64,000 nt of DNA. Origin: Pseudomonas azerbaijanoccidentalis. GTDB taxonomy: Bacteria > Pseudomonadota > Gammaproteobacteria > Pseudomonadales > Pseudomonadaceae. The notes under the pieces were generated by a model, which made no database searches, was not told the DNA's origin, and saw nothing but the letters and a program-made list of their open reading frames with translations. This document shows, piece by piece, positions 50,648 to 58,652 of this stretch; the first letter of the stretch is position 1; every line of letters begins with the position of its first letter. The position numbers and the translations under genes are program-made. Location: contig NZ_JAHSTU010000004.1 in the NCBI RefSeq assembly GCF_019145495.1, positions 679,064-743,063 on the forward strand, read 5' to 3'.

Positions 50648-50679
50648 GGGCTTCAGGACTACGTTCTGAAGCCCTTTTT
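50648..50679 (+). terminator. Intrinsic terminator after trpBA
   Basis: GGGCTTCAG (50648-50656) and CTGAAGCCC (50666-50674) form a 9-bp stem with a 9-base loop followed by TTTTT. Confidence 0.88.
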
Positions 50680-50705
50680 GCTGTGTGTGTTGTGAGGAAT
50701 ACCCA

Positions 50706-51152
50706 ATGAAAATGCCGAAACGTCTGATTGCCAGCCTGGGTGTGCTGATGCTCAGTGCGACCCCCTTGCTGCACGTCAGCGCCGATCAACGCGACGATCA
50801 CGACCACGGCGGGCCGCAACAAGGCCATTACGATAACCACGACAACGATCATCGTGACGGACACGACAATCGTCGCGGTGGGCCGCCGCCACGGGATTTT
50901 GGCCCGGTGCGCCAGACGATCCACGACCATCATGACTATTTCGTTCGAGGTGCGCCGCCGCCTCCTGGCATTCATCTGGAGCGCGGTCGGCCACTGCCCC
51001 GTGGCTATTACGGCGAACGCCTGGACAACCGCGCGCTGAGTCGGCTGCCGTACTACCCCGGATACGAATGGCGCCGGGCAGGTGGTGATGTTGTGTTGAT
51101 CGCGGTGGGAAGCGGGATTGTTTATGAGGTATTGCAGGGGGTTCTTTACTGA
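50706..51152 (+). CDS. RcnB/CigR-like periplasmic protein, His/Asp rich
   Basis: A 148-residue exported protein: signal peptide (RLIASLGVLMLSATPLLHVSA), then a region of about 50 residues extremely rich in His, Asp, Gly and Arg (DQRDDHDHGGPQQGHYDNHDNDHRD-like blocks), then the RcnB family part GYYGERLDNRALSRLPYYPGYEWRRAGGDVVLIAVGSGIVYEVL. RcnB in E. coli modulates nickel/cobalt efflux and the His/Asp region could bind metal; no metal specificity can be read here. The ATG at 50706 follows GTGAGGAATACCC. Confidence 0.85.
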   Translation: MKMPKRLIASLGVLMLSATPLLHVSADQRDDHDHGGPQQGHYDNHDNDHRDGHDNRRGGPPPRDFGPVRQTIHDHHDYFVRGAPPPPGIHLERGRPLPRGYYGERLDNRALSRLPYYPGYEWRRAGGDVVLIAVGSGIVYEVLQGVLY

Positions 51153-51164
51153 GACGCGCATAAA

Positions 51165-51237
51165 AAAGATCGCAGCCTGCGGCAGCTCCTACATGAAAAT
51201 GCGTCCCCTGTAGGAGCTGCCGCAGGCTGCGATCTTT
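51165..51237. repeat. Palindromic intergenic repeat (GTAGGAGCTGCC type)
   Basis: Perfect 29-base arms (51165-51193 and 51209-51237) of the GCAGCCTGCGGCAGC variant around a 15-base loop, between convergent genes. Confidence 0.9.
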
Positions 51238-51249
51238 GTTTTTACAACC

Positions 51250-53211
51250 TCAAGGCAACTCCAAGCCACCTGATGCTTTGTGCAGCTTGCGCAGATGTTC
51301 GCCGATTTGTTTCACGTTGGCTTCGTTGGCAGCCATCTCGGCCGCGCGCGCTGGCTCGAGCAGTGCCCTGACTTCCTTGTCCAGATCCCCGGTCAGCGCC
51401 TGAAGCTGCTTCTGTCGCAGGCTGGTTTCCGACTCCAGACGCTGCCACTCATTGGGCTGCGGCAAACCATATCCACCGCTACCGAGCAGTTCTGCCGGAC
51501 GGCTGAGGAAGCCGCTGTTGTCGAGAATCTGCCTCAGTGTGGCGTTAGCCTTGTCCATTCCGCCGTTCTTCAGTTCTCGAGCGCCGAGATAGCGCTGCTT
51601 GACCTCGTCCTGAGCCAGCAACAACTGGCGCCGAAAACTCGCCTGTTCCAGTAGTAGCAGGGCGGCGCTGGTGCGCAAATCAGCCTGTTCGAACCAGGTG
51701 CGGCGTTCTTCGGCCTTCAAGTCCAGCCAGTCTTCGACGGTGTCCTGTTTGACCGGCATGTTCTTTTTCAGCACCTCGAACATCGCTTGATAGCGATCGC
51801 GGAAGGAGTCGAACCGATAGCCCAGACGCAACGCTTCCCGCGGATCGTCCAGCACACTGGTATCCGCCATTTTCCGGCCCTTCAGCACTTCCAGCAGGCC
51901 GTTGGGCATGATGTTGTCCAGAGCGACCAGTTTCGAATTGTTGGTGCCGCTGCGCAGCAGCTTCAGCTCCTCCACGGCGCAGTTGTTGGACAGGAAGAAG
52001 TAGTTGCCGTCGTAGCTCCAGTGCATCTCGGCGGCTCGTTCCACTACGCCTTCGATCTCGCTACGCGACAGGTTCAGCGGCACGGACGCCAGGCTGCGCA
52101 GTTCGGTCTTGGTGTATTCATCAATGACCTGAGCCAGCGGTAACACAAACAACCGTGATGGATATTTACCGACCAGGCCGTCCCAACTCGATAGCTGCAC
52201 ATCGCCGACAAAGGCTCGGTACGACAGCACCAGATGCTGGTCCAGATCCAACCGACAATCCGGACCTCTTGGCCGGCCCGGGGCGCAGATCACCAGGCGC
52301 AACATGCTGTGGCCCCAGCGGCTGACCCAGTTCTGGTTCGCTTCGGCCAGCAGATAGTCGACGGCGTAAACGCGCTCCGGATCGACCTGGCCCAGTGGCG
52401 TTTTGGCAAAATCGTTGCCGGCATTGAGAAAGGCAAAGGTTTTGCCGCAGTCGCCTTTAGCGGCTGGCGCCCAACCAAAGTGCTCTTTGTAATAGCGGTA
52501 AAGCGCGGGACGACGGCAGGCGTAGCTCGGGTCGAGGAGGAAATACTCCATGTTGACCGCGACGAACTCTTTGGGGCTGCTGGTCTCGTAGATGTCCGGG
52601 CTACGGGCGATCTGGCGGTTGTGCTGTTCGCGCTCGCCGCGACGACCGACGTATTGCGGCCAACCGGCGAGATCGAGCAGGCGCGGATCGTCGCTGAGGG
52701 TAAAGCGCCGGCCGGACTGGCCTCGGCATTCATCAGGAATACCGATCAGCCCCGCGCTGCTGTCCAGTCGGGTGCATCGTTGAATCAGCTTGCGCTCCGC
52801 CTGCGGCCACAAGCGTGAGCGGTCATAGATGTGGGTCAGTTCATGCAGCACCGTAGCGAGCATTTCCCGCCGCACAGTGCCATGGGGGCGATTGGTCTTT
52901 TTGGTCGCCGCGCTACCGTCAGTCAGGCTGGCCAGCAGGTTGCGGTTCAAATCGAGCTCTGACACCGGTGATGCCTGGCCATAGGCGTTGGCGGGCATGT
53001 CATCGGTCCAGCCGACGTCGATTCGCCGGTCGAGCAGCTTGATGAACTGCGGCGGCAACGCCTGCATGGCTTCATCCAGCAATGCCTGGCTGGCCTGCTG
53101 TTGTGCGGGGCTCAGGCCTTCGGTCTTCAAGTGGAGTTCAAGGTCGGCGTGGGCCATGTTGCCGAGCAGCAACATGGCCCCGGCCAACAGCCAGGCTGCT
53201 GGAGACCTCAC
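51250..53211 (-). CDS. Large secreted DUF4105 protein with N-terminal HExxH region
   Basis: A 653-residue exported protein. A signal peptide (AAWLLAGAMLLLGNMAHA) is followed by a zinc-peptidase-like segment with HELTH (H123, H127) and a downstream EFVAVNMEYFL. The DUF4105 domain follows (about 285-470), with WGHSMLRLVIC and NNCAVEELKLL. The C-terminal 150 residues are charged and helical. Function is unknown; Pseudomonas homologues are conserved and often lie with DUF2388 genes, as here. The ATG overlaps the stop of the preceding DUF2388 gene by 4 bases. Confidence 0.85.
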   Translation of the reverse strand: MRSPAAWLLAGAMLLLGNMAHADLELHLKTEGLSPAQQQASQALLDEAMQALPPQFIKLLDRRIDVGWTDDMPANAYGQASPVSELDLNRNLLASLTDGSAATKKTNRPHGTVRREMLATVLHELTHIYDRSRLWPQAERKLIQRCTRLDSSAGLIGIPDECRGQSGRRFTLSDDPRLLDLAGWPQYVGRRGEREQHNRQIARSPDIYETSSPKEFVAVNMEYFLLDPSYACRRPALYRYYKEHFGWAPAAKGDCGKTFAFLNAGNDFAKTPLGQVDPERVYAVDYLLAEANQNWVSRWGHSMLRLVICAPGRPRGPDCRLDLDQHLVLSYRAFVGDVQLSSWDGLVGKYPSRLFVLPLAQVIDEYTKTELRSLASVPLNLSRSEIEGVVERAAEMHWSYDGNYFFLSNNCAVEELKLLRSGTNNSKLVALDNIMPNGLLEVLKGRKMADTSVLDDPREALRLGYRFDSFRDRYQAMFEVLKKNMPVKQDTVEDWLDLKAEERRTWFEQADLRTSAALLLLEQASFRRQLLLAQDEVKQRYLGARELKNGGMDKANATLRQILDNSGFLSRPAELLGSGGYGLPQPNEWQRLESETSLRQKQLQALTGDLDKEVRALLEPARAAEMAANEANVKQIGEHLRKLHKASGGLELP

Positions 53212-53528
53212 AGTGCGAGGATGGCTTCAGCGAGATCCTGATCACTGGCGTCTCGGGCTTCCGGAACGCGGGTGCGCAGCAAATTGAGTGCCGACTCCAG
53301 GTGTGCACCACGGATGTCTCCGTTGCTGGCGACGAAGCTGGCGGCGTCGTCCTGAGCTTCGCGGACGATTTTCGAGTCGCGAATGGACGTGGTGGTATCG
53401 GACGTGAAGTCCAGTGTGCGCTGGGTCGCGCGGATAAGAATGTTACTGGTGGCAACCAGGGTATGGGCCTGGGCCACATCGGCCAACAACAGCAGGCCAA
53501 GGGTGGCGGCAATCAGCGGGTTACGCAT
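53208..53528 (-). CDS. DUF2388 protein, copy 3
   Basis: A 106-residue exported protein with a signal peptide (PLIAATLGLLLLADVAQA) and the family core: DDAASFVASNGDIRG..LESAL..LR followed by DQDLAEAIL. It overlaps the DUF4105 gene by 4 bases and is third in a tandem triplet on the minus strand, reading copies 1, 2, 3. Function is unknown. Confidence 0.87.
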   Translation of the reverse strand: MRNPLIAATLGLLLLADVAQAHTLVATSNILIRATQRTLDFTSDTTTSIRDSKIVREAQDDAASFVASNGDIRGAHLESALNLLRTRVPEARDASDQDLAEAILAL

Positions 53529-53555
53529 GGAACGACTCCGGAGAACTGGGGATAA

Positions 53556-53873
53556 CTATTGGACGAGAATTGCCTGTGCCAGTTCAAGGTCGCTGGCATG
53601 AAGTTTTGGCTGGGTCCGGCGCAGGTAAGACAGGGCCGATTCCAGTTGTGCGCCTCTCAATTGGCCGTCACTGGCGATGAATGCCGAGGCATCATCCCGG
53701 GCGGCAAGCAGCAGTTTATGGTCGAAGGGCGCGGAGGTCACCAGGCTTGTGGCGTAACCGCTGGCCACAGTGCCCTGGGTCGACAGATTGAAAGCGTCAA
53801 AAGCATGGGCCGAGCCCGCGCAGGTGGCCGCAAAAAACACAGGGAGGATGAATGATTTTGAAAGAAAACGCAT
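53556..53873 (-). CDS. DUF2388 protein, copy 2
   Basis: A 105-residue exported paralog: signal peptide (FILPVFFAATCAGSAHA), then DDASAFIASDGQLRGAQLESALSYLR and DLELAQAILV. Sequence differs from copies 1 and 3 most in the first 30 mature residues. It is 27 bases upstream of copy 3, so the two are probably co-transcribed. Confidence 0.87.
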   Translation of the reverse strand: MRFLSKSFILPVFFAATCAGSAHAFDAFNLSTQGTVASGYATSLVTSAPFDHKLLLAARDDASAFIASDGQLRGAQLESALSYLRRTQPKLHASDLELAQAILVQ

Positions 53874-53980
53874 GAGACTCGACTATTGAAAGTGAGCCCC
53901 AAGGCTAGCGTAACCCCCGGTCTAGAGCCAGCCTGGAAACATTGGGACACGCTGGGCGTGCCCCAAATCCGCGCAGACGC

Positions 53981-54298
53981 TTAGATCGTCAGGATCGCCT
54001 GGGCCAATTGTGCATCGGTAGCGTTGAGCTGTGGCGACTGGTGCCGAATGTGGTCCAGCGCGCTTTCCAGTTTTACTCCGCGAATCGCGCCTTGACTGGC
54101 GACAAAGCTGGCGGCGTCGTCACGGGCCGCGAGCACGATCTTGTCGTCTTTAAACGAAGACGTGACGTCGGAGGTCGCATCGGATGTGGCTTTGAGTGCA
54201 CCGACGACTGCATCGGTGGTCACGATGAAGCTGGTGGCGTGGGCATTGGCAGCCACGGCAAGCAGGGCTGCAGCGCTGAGCAGACGAAGGCGTGTCAT
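53981..54298 (-). CDS. DUF2388 protein, copy 1
   Basis: A 105-residue exported paralog: signal peptide (LRLLSAAALLAVAANAHA), then DDAASFVASQGAIRGVKLESALDHIR and DAQLAQAILT. AAAGGAGTTACACC fixes the start at 54298; a longer frame to 54439 crosses the upstream region and is rejected. It lies 107 bases before copy 2 and may have its own promoter. Confidence 0.88.
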   Translation of the reverse strand: MTRLRLLSAAALLAVAANAHATSFIVTTDAVVGALKATSDATSDVTSSFKDDKIVLAARDDAASFVASQGAIRGVKLESALDHIRHQSPQLNATDAQLAQAILTI

Positions 54299-54637
54299 GG
54301 TGTAACTCCTTTGGATAAACCGGATTGAGAGGTGGCGCAGTATCTGATGAATCAGACGCCAGACACTCGGCATTCGCCACGTTCTGATTTGATAGTAGGC
54401 CGGAGTAGGGCGGTTCGAACAGTCTTGGAGAAAAAACACTTAACAGTGGCGGGTAGGAACATTAAACGCCAGCATCTAAACTGTACCAGTCATGTTTGTT
54501 TTTAGTAAAACTGTACTGTTGTGTGTTTTCCGAGGGCCTGAAACGACAAAACCCGTCGTGATTTCTCACGACGGGTTCTGCTTATTCAATTCGGGTTGCT
54601 GGCGGTGGACCTGCAGGTCAGAGCCAGCGACGCTAAC
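54299..54637. other. Gene-free region with two CTGTAC motifs
   Basis: This 339-base stretch between the DUF2388 triplet and the DUF1127 gene contains CTGTACC (54481-54487) and CTGTACT (54511-54517), exactly 30 bases apart and both on the plus strand, plus a terminator-like palindrome at 54549-54577. They look like regulator half-sites and match those upstream of the DUF1127 gene. Confidence 0.5.
54549..54577. terminator. Terminator-like palindrome
   Basis: AACCCGTCGTGA pairs with TCACGACGGGTT around TTTC. Flanked by AAA on the left and TTCT on the right, it could terminate the DUF1127 gene on the minus strand. Confidence 0.75.
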
Positions 54638-54853
54638 TTAGCGCCAGAACGGCTTGCTCAGCTCTTCGTAGCGTTGTGCTTCGCTAATCCCGGCGTCAGC
54701 CAGCAGACGCGAATCCAGACGGGCCAATTGGTGGCGGCTGGAGATGCGGCGCTGCCACAACATCAGGTTGGCGATAACGCGCAGAGGCATGGAAGCCTGG
54801 GTTTTTGCAGCAGTGTCTTCGAAGAACAGTTCGGAACTGAGTGTACGTTCCAT
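54638..54853 (-). CDS. DUF1127 domain-containing protein
   Basis: A 71-residue protein ending with the DUF1127 core: LWQRRISSRHQLARLDSRLLADAGISEAQRYEELSKPFW. Small proteins of this family bind RNA or act in stress and phosphate/carbon adaptation in other bacteria, but no role is set in Pseudomonas. GGAAGGATGTCAACC precedes the ATG at 54853; the Met at 54862 is too close to that site. It is surrounded by CTGTAC motifs on both sides. Confidence 0.85.
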   Translation of the reverse strand: MERTLSSELFFEDTAAKTQASMPLRVIANLMLWQRRISSRHQLARLDSRLLADAGISEAQRYEELSKPFWR

Positions 54854-55172
54854 GGTTGACATCCTTCCGCTTGTGGCGGGATTAGGTAGTGGTTTAACTG
54901 GTGCCCATGATCCTCTCGTTTGCCTAGTCTCTGTAGATACAGTTCATCTGTATTGTGAGAGCTCAGTTAACTGTTTATAGGGGGTGTACTGGTCGAAATT
55001 GAGGCAACTGTACCTGTCTGCTCCATTAGGGTGCATTTTTGACGTTTTGGTACGGATTTGTAGGATGTTGCGGTAGGAAATGACCGGTACAGCAGTACAG
55101 TTTTTTCGAGATTAGGGTTGAACAATCACCTGCTGACGAAACTGTGTTTGCGTCAGCGGCGATCTGTACTAA
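54854..55172. promoter_or_regulatory. Cluster of CTGTA(C) operator-like motifs upstream of the DUF1127 gene
   Basis: This 319-base gene-free stretch holds a palindrome CTGTAGATACAG (54931-54942) followed by CTGTATT (54948), CTGTTTA (54971), TGTACTGG (54986), CTGTACC (55008), GGTACAG (55086), AGTACAG (55094) and CTGTACT (55164). Direct and inverted copies of a CTGTA half-site are the plan of GntR/MocR-type regulator sites. No such regulator gene is seen in the window. Confidence 0.55.
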
Positions 55173-56666
55173 TTACACGGCGATCATTCGCCCGGTTTCT
55201 TCCAGGTTCATGTGCCAGCTCAGGGCTTCGCGCAAGATATGCGGGGTGTGCCCGCCCACGGCACAGGCGCTTTCAAAGTAGGTGTTCAATGCCTGCCGGT
55301 AATCCGGGTGCACACAGTTGTCGATGATGACCCGGGCGCGTTCACGAGGTGCCAAGCCGCGCAGGTCGGCCAGCCCGACTTCGGTGACCAGAATGTCGAC
55401 GTCGTGTTCGGTGTGATCTACATGGCTGACCATCGGCACCACGCTGGAAATCGCGCCGCCCTTGGCAATCGACTTGGTCACGAAGATCGCCAGATGCGCA
55501 TTGCGCGCAAAGTCGCCCGAGCCGCCAATGCCGTTCATCATCCGCGTGCCGCAGACATGGGTGGAGTTGACGTTGCCATAGATGTCGAACTCAAGCGCTG
55601 TGTTGATCCCGATGATGCCAAGGCGGCGCACCACTTCGGGGTGATTGGAGATCTCCTGCGGGCGCAGCACCAGTTTGTCCTTGTAGCGTTCAAGGTTACC
55701 GAACACGTCGGCATTGCGGCGGCTGGACAGGGTAATCGAACTTCCCGAAGCAAAGCTCAGTTTGCCTGCGTCGATCAGGTCAAACGTCGAGTCTTGCAGC
55801 ACTTCGGAATACATCGTCAGGTCTTCGAAAGGTGAATTGATCAGGCCGCACATCACCGAGTTGGCGATCGTGCCGATCCCTGCCTGCAGCGGGCCGAGCT
55901 TATTGGTCATACGCCCGGCGTCCACTTCCTGTTTGAAGAAGTCGATCAGATGGTCGGCGATAGCTTGGGTATCGACGTCCGGTGGCAACACGGTGGATGG
56001 TGAATCCGACTGATTTGTGATCACGATCGCGACGATCTTTTCCGGCGGAATCGGGATTGCCGTGCTGCCAATGCGATCGTCGACCTTGACCAGTGGAATC
56101 GGTGTGCGAGTCGGACGATAGGTCGGGATATAGATGTCGTGCAGGCCTTCGAGATTCGGGTTGTGCGCCAGGTTGATCTCGACGATCACGTGTTTGGCGA
56201 AAATCGCGAAGCTGGCGGAGTTGCCCACCGACGTGGTCGGCACGATATGGCCCTGTTCGGTGATGGCCACGGCTTCGATCACCGCGATGTCCGGCAGCTT
56301 GAGCTGTTGGTTACGCAGTTGCTCGACGGTTTCCGACAGGTGCTGGTCGATGAACATCACTTCGCCGGCGTTGATCGCCTTGCGCAAGGTGCTGTCTACC
56401 TGGAACGGCATGCGTCGGGACAGCACGCCGGCTTCGGTGAGTTGCTTGTCGAGGTCGTTGCCCAGGCTGGCGCCGGTCATCAGGCTGATCTTCAGCGGCG
56501 TGACCTTGGCCCGCTCGGCCAGTGCGTGGGGTACGGCCTTGGCTTCGCCGGCGCGGGTGAAGCCGCTCATGCCAACGGTCATGCCGTCTTGAATCAGAGC
56601 GGCGGCGTCGGCAGCGCTCATCACTTTATCCAACAACGAAGGCAGGCGAATACGGTCACGGTACAT
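55173..56666 (-). CDS. Succinate:acetyl-CoA CoA-transferase family (acetyl-CoA hydrolase/transferase)
   Basis: A 497-residue cytoplasmic class I CoA-transferase. The catalytic glutamate is E288 in TMYSEVLQDS, and the oxyanion/glycine loop is NGIGGSGDFARNA (about 378-390). Sequence is of the SCACT/YgfH type, which moves CoA between succinate and acetate (or propionate). It stands alone on the minus strand; the CTGTAC-rich region lies downstream of it. The exact acyl substrates are unproven. Confidence 0.92.
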   Translation of the reverse strand: MYRDRIRLPSLLDKVMSAADAAALIQDGMTVGMSGFTRAGEAKAVPHALAERAKVTPLKISLMTGASLGNDLDKQLTEAGVLSRRMPFQVDSTLRKAINAGEVMFIDQHLSETVEQLRNQQLKLPDIAVIEAVAITEQGHIVPTTSVGNSASFAIFAKHVIVEINLAHNPNLEGLHDIYIPTYRPTRTPIPLVKVDDRIGSTAIPIPPEKIVAIVITNQSDSPSTVLPPDVDTQAIADHLIDFFKQEVDAGRMTNKLGPLQAGIGTIANSVMCGLINSPFEDLTMYSEVLQDSTFDLIDAGKLSFASGSSITLSSRRNADVFGNLERYKDKLVLRPQEISNHPEVVRRLGIIGINTALEFDIYGNVNSTHVCGTRMMNGIGGSGDFARNAHLAIFVTKSIAKGGAISSVVPMVSHVDHTEHDVDILVTEVGLADLRGLAPRERARVIIDNCVHPDYRQALNTYFESACAVGGHTPHILREALSWHMNLEETGRMIAV

Positions 56667-56835
56667 GGATTGTTATCTCGGGCAACGGGTATCAGGACGC
56701 GCAGTCTAGTTAATTTCGCTAGCCCGTGTCCCGCTACCAAGGTCGCAAACGAGGCCTCTATTGCGCGGCTTTCAAGCAAAACACCGTTACGGTATCGGTA
56801 ACAAATGAGCGGTTTGTCCGACGGTTTTCACAAAC

Positions 56836-56863
56836 AAAAACGCCCCGACGAATCGGGGCGTTT
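56836..56863 (-). terminator. Intrinsic terminator after pntB
   Basis: CGCCCCGA (56841-56848) and TCGGGGCG (56853-56860) form an 8-bp stem; on the minus strand it is followed by TTTTTGTTTG, giving a strong terminator for the pnt operon. Confidence 0.9.
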
Positions 56864-56880
56864 GAGTAATGCGAAGCTGC

Positions 56881-58314
56881 TTACTCGACGGCTTTAACCA
56901 TGTCTTCGATGACTTTCTTGGCGTCGCCGAAGACCATCATGGTTTTGTCCAGGTAGAACAGTTCGTTGTCCAGACCGGCATAGCCGCTGGCCATCGAGCG
57001 CTTGTTGACGATGATGGTCTTGGCTTTGAATGCTTCCAGAATCGGCATGCCGGCAATCGGCGATTTCGGATCGTTCTTGGCCGCGGGGTTGACCACGTCG
57101 TTGGCGCCCAGTACCAACACCACGTCGGCCTGGCCGAACTCGGAGTTGATGTCCTCCATCTCGAACACTTGGTCGTAAGGCACTTCGGCCTCGGCCAGCA
57201 ACACGTTCATGTGGCCCGGCATACGACCGGCAACCGGGTGGATCGCGTATTTCACGGTCACGCCGCGGTGTGTCAGCTTCTCGGTCAGTTCTTTCAGCGC
57301 ATGCTGAGCTCGCGCAACCGCCAGGCCGTAGCCCGGGACGATGATCACGGTGTCGGCGTTGGTCAGCAGGAAGGTCGCGTCGTCAGCCGAACCGGATTTC
57401 ACCGGACGAGCTTCTTTCGCGCCTGCGGGACCGGCGTCGGCTGTGTTGCCGAAACCGCCGAGCAGAACATTGAAGAAGGAGCGGTTCATCGCCTTGCACA
57501 TGATGTACGAGAGGATCGCACCGGACGAACCTACCAGCGAGCCGGCGATGATCAGCATCGAGTTGTTCAGCGAGAAGCCGATACCCGCCGCCGCCCAGCC
57601 GGAATAGCTGTTGAGCATCGACACGACCACTGGCATGTCGGCGCCACCGATCGGGATGATGATCAACACGCCCATCACGAACGCCAGTGCGAGCATCAGC
57701 GCAAACGCGGTGAGGTTGCCGGTGAACATGAAGGTCAGGCCGAGTGCCAGTGTCGCCAGGCCCAGTACCGCGTTTAGCTTATGCTGGCCGGTGAACTGTA
57801 CAGGTGCGCCTTGGAACAGACGGAACTTGTACTTGCCCGACAGCTTGCCGAACGCGATGACCGAACCGGAAAAGGTGATTGCACCGATGGCTGCGCCGAG
57901 GAACAGTTCCAGGCGGTTACCTGCCGGGATCGAGTCGCCCAGTTGCTTGACGATACCCAACGATTGCGGCTCGACCACCGCCGCAATGGCGATGAACACT
58001 GCGGCCAGACCGATCATGCTGTGCATGAACGCTACCAGTTCCGGTATCTTGGTCATTTCAACGCGCTTGGCCATGATCGAGCCAGCGGTGCCGCCGATCA
58101 GCAGGCCGACAATTACGTAACCGATACCCGCCGTGGCTAGCTCGGCGCCCAGCTTATAGATCAGGCCGACCGTGGTCAGGATCGCCAGCGCCATGCCGAG
58201 CATGCCGAACAGGTTACCGCGACGCGAAGTGGTCGGGTGCGACAGGCCTTTGAGGGCCTGAATGAAGCAGATCGACGCGATCAGGTAGAGCGTCGTTACA
58301 AGGTTCATGCTCAT
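56881..58314 (-). CDS. pntB: NAD(P) transhydrogenase subunit beta PntB
   Basis: A 477-residue integral membrane subunit. About nine helices form part of the proton channel, followed by an NADP(H)-binding domain from about residue 300 with VIIVPGYGLAVARAQHAL and the KRSMASGYAG loop. It forms the complex with PntAa and PntAb, whose genes precede it. Its ATG overlaps the pntAb stop by one base (TAATG). Confidence 0.97.
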   Translation of the reverse strand: MSMNLVTTLYLIASICFIQALKGLSHPTTSRRGNLFGMLGMALAILTTVGLIYKLGAELATAGIGYVIVGLLIGGTAGSIMAKRVEMTKIPELVAFMHSMIGLAAVFIAIAAVVEPQSLGIVKQLGDSIPAGNRLELFLGAAIGAITFSGSVIAFGKLSGKYKFRLFQGAPVQFTGQHKLNAVLGLATLALGLTFMFTGNLTAFALMLALAFVMGVLIIIPIGGADMPVVVSMLNSYSGWAAAGIGFSLNNSMLIIAGSLVGSSGAILSYIMCKAMNRSFFNVLLGGFGNTADAGPAGAKEARPVKSGSADDATFLLTNADTVIIVPGYGLAVARAQHALKELTEKLTHRGVTVKYAIHPVAGRMPGHMNVLLAEAEVPYDQVFEMEDINSEFGQADVVLVLGANDVVNPAAKNDPKSPIAGMPILEAFKAKTIIVNKRSMASGYAGLDNELFYLDKTMMVFGDAKKVIEDMVKAVE

Positions 58315-58637
58315 TACTTCGGCGCCTCTTCTTTTACGGCTTTCGGGGCTTTTTTCTTGAACATCTCAAGCATGCGGCGGGTGACCAGGAAGCCACCGAA
58401 TACGTTTACCGCGGCCAGGGCCACCGCCAGGGTGCCCATGGTTTTACCCAGTGGTGTGACGGTCAAGGCGGCAGCGAGCATGGCGCCGACGATCACGATC
58501 GCCGAGATGGCGTTGGTCACGGCCATCAGCGGCGTGTGCAGCGCAGGCGTAACGTTCCAGACCACGTGGTAACCGACATAAATCGCCAGCACGAAGATGA
58601 TCAGGTTGTAGATACCGGGGGAGATAAGCTCTTCCAT
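58314..58637 (-). CDS. pntAb: NAD(P) transhydrogenase subunit alpha part 2 PntAb
   Basis: A 107-residue membrane subunit with three to four helices (LIIFVLAIYVGYHVVWNV, LMAVTNAISAIVIVGAMLAAA, MGTLAVALAAVNVFGGFLV). It corresponds to the C-terminal part of E. coli PntA, split off as in Rhodospirillum and Pseudomonas. It lies 15 bases downstream of pntAa. Confidence 0.96.
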   Translation of the reverse strand: MEELISPGIYNLIIFVLAIYVGYHVVWNVTPALHTPLMAVTNAISAIVIVGAMLAAALTVTPLGKTMGTLAVALAAVNVFGGFLVTRRMLEMFKKKAPKAVKEEAPK

Positions 58638-58652
58638 CGTCTGAATCCCTGC

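Noticed and set aside
2643..51237. Recurring 24-33 base repeats as a CRISPR array
   Set aside because: Copies are dispersed over 49 kb in pairs of inverted arms with no regular spacer array and no cas genes.
54492..54640. Short open frame starting ATGTTTGTTTTTAG near the CTGTAC motifs
   Set aside because: It crosses a terminator-like palindrome, has no ribosome site and is under 50 codons without homology.
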